From JAWLBW01 sp041687475 (GTDB lineage: Bacteria > J088 > JAWLBW01), in contig JAWLBW010000041.1 in the NCBI GenBank assembly GCA_041687475.1, positions 1 through 21,184 on the forward strand: a stretch of 21,184 nt of DNA, given 5' to 3'. This document shows positions 21,024-21,184 of the stretch, piece after piece. The notes under the pieces are model-generated. The model was not told the origin of the DNA, made no database searches, and worked only from the letters and a program-made list of their open reading frames with translations. The translations under genes were made by a program, and so were the position numbers. Position 1 is the stretch's first letter; every line of letters begins with the position of its first letter.

Positions 21024-21184
21024 TCAGTACACGTCGTTCTGCGTGTTGTAGACGTTGAACTTACCGGTCGGCGTGACCAGCCGCTCGTCCTTGATGACCT
21101 TCTTGACCTTGCGGGTCTTGTCATCGAAGACGACGATGGCCGATTCCTGGTCCTTACCGTTCCACACCGAGATCCACAGTTCGT
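21024..21184 (-). CDS. nirS: NirS, cytochrome cd1 nitrite reductase, C-terminal 52 residues (runs off the window)
   Basis: Only the end of the gene is in the window; the reading frame continues past 21184. The last residues contain ELWISVWNGKDQESAIVVFD and end TPTGKFNVYNTQNDVY, the conserved C-terminus of NirS (usually ...GKFNVYNTxxDVY). This part belongs to the last blade of the d1-heme propeller. NirS reduces nitrite to nitric oxide in the periplasm. Its promoter and any FNR/DNR-type site lie outside the window. Confidence 0.93.
   Translation of the reverse strand, partial: ELWISVWNGKDQESAIVVFDDKTRKVKKVIKDERLVTPTGKFNVYNTQNDVY

Noticed and set aside
1..21184. CRISPR array, insertion sequence, prophage or toxin-antitoxin system
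   Set aside because: No regularly spaced repeats, transposase or phage motifs, or paired small toxin/antitoxin genes were seen.

Overview
The window comes from a GC-rich Gram-negative bacterium capable of respiratory nitrite reduction. Outer-membrane lipoprotein-type signals, a complete tripartite RND efflux operon and a heme d1 biosynthesis cluster all support this. A Rof-type antiterminator points towards Gammaproteobacteria or a relative, but nothing in the window fixes the taxonomy.

Left third (1-7520), a mixed set with a lipid or redox flavour: an unrecognised helical protein (minus strand), a Rof-like Rho-binding antiterminator, a TetR regulator with a WHG-type C-terminal domain, a RetSat/CrtISO-like FAD oxidoreductase, a two-TM membrane protein, an alpha/beta hydrolase, a membrane-anchored Blc-type lipocalin (minus), an AGPS-like FAD enzyme (alkyl-DHAP synthase type, ether-lipid synthesis) and a small DUF1059 protein (minus). 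The TetR gene and the FAD oxidoreductase gene each carry the same spaced dyad, GTATAC-N3-GTA(T/A)AC, just before the start codon. This looks like an autoregulated TetR plus one target.

Middle (7520-13670): a 459-base non-coding stretch holding a strong minus-strand intrinsic terminator, a nested rod-like inverted repeat (candidate small RNA) and a run of ten C. It is followed by a three-gene efflux operon (TolC-like outer-membrane factor, lipoprotein membrane-fusion protein, HAE1-type RND pump) with start/stop overlaps. The operon ends at a bidirectional terminator.

Right third (13694-21184, all minus strand): a denitrification cluster in the transcription order nirS (only its C-terminus is in the window) - nirE - nirC - nirF - nirD - nirL - nirG - nirH - nirJ - nirN. 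NirE makes precorrin-2, and NirD/L/G/H are the four Lrp/AsnC-like siroheme decarboxylase subunits. NirJ is the radical-SAM enzyme that removes the propionate side chains. NirF and NirN act in the periplasm on the last dihydro-heme d1 steps, NirC is a small cytochrome c, and NirS is the cd1 nitrite reductase that receives the cofactor. nirC through nirH are tightly packed with overlaps. A strong terminator separates nirS from nirE, and a set of small hairpins separates nirH from nirJ.

No tRNA, rRNA, CRISPR array, insertion sequence or phage gene was seen. The most useful leads are the shared TetR operator with an apparently leaderless promoter, the 7655-7806 candidate RNA, the inverted repeat that includes the first base of the hydrolase start codon, and the lipobox on NirN.
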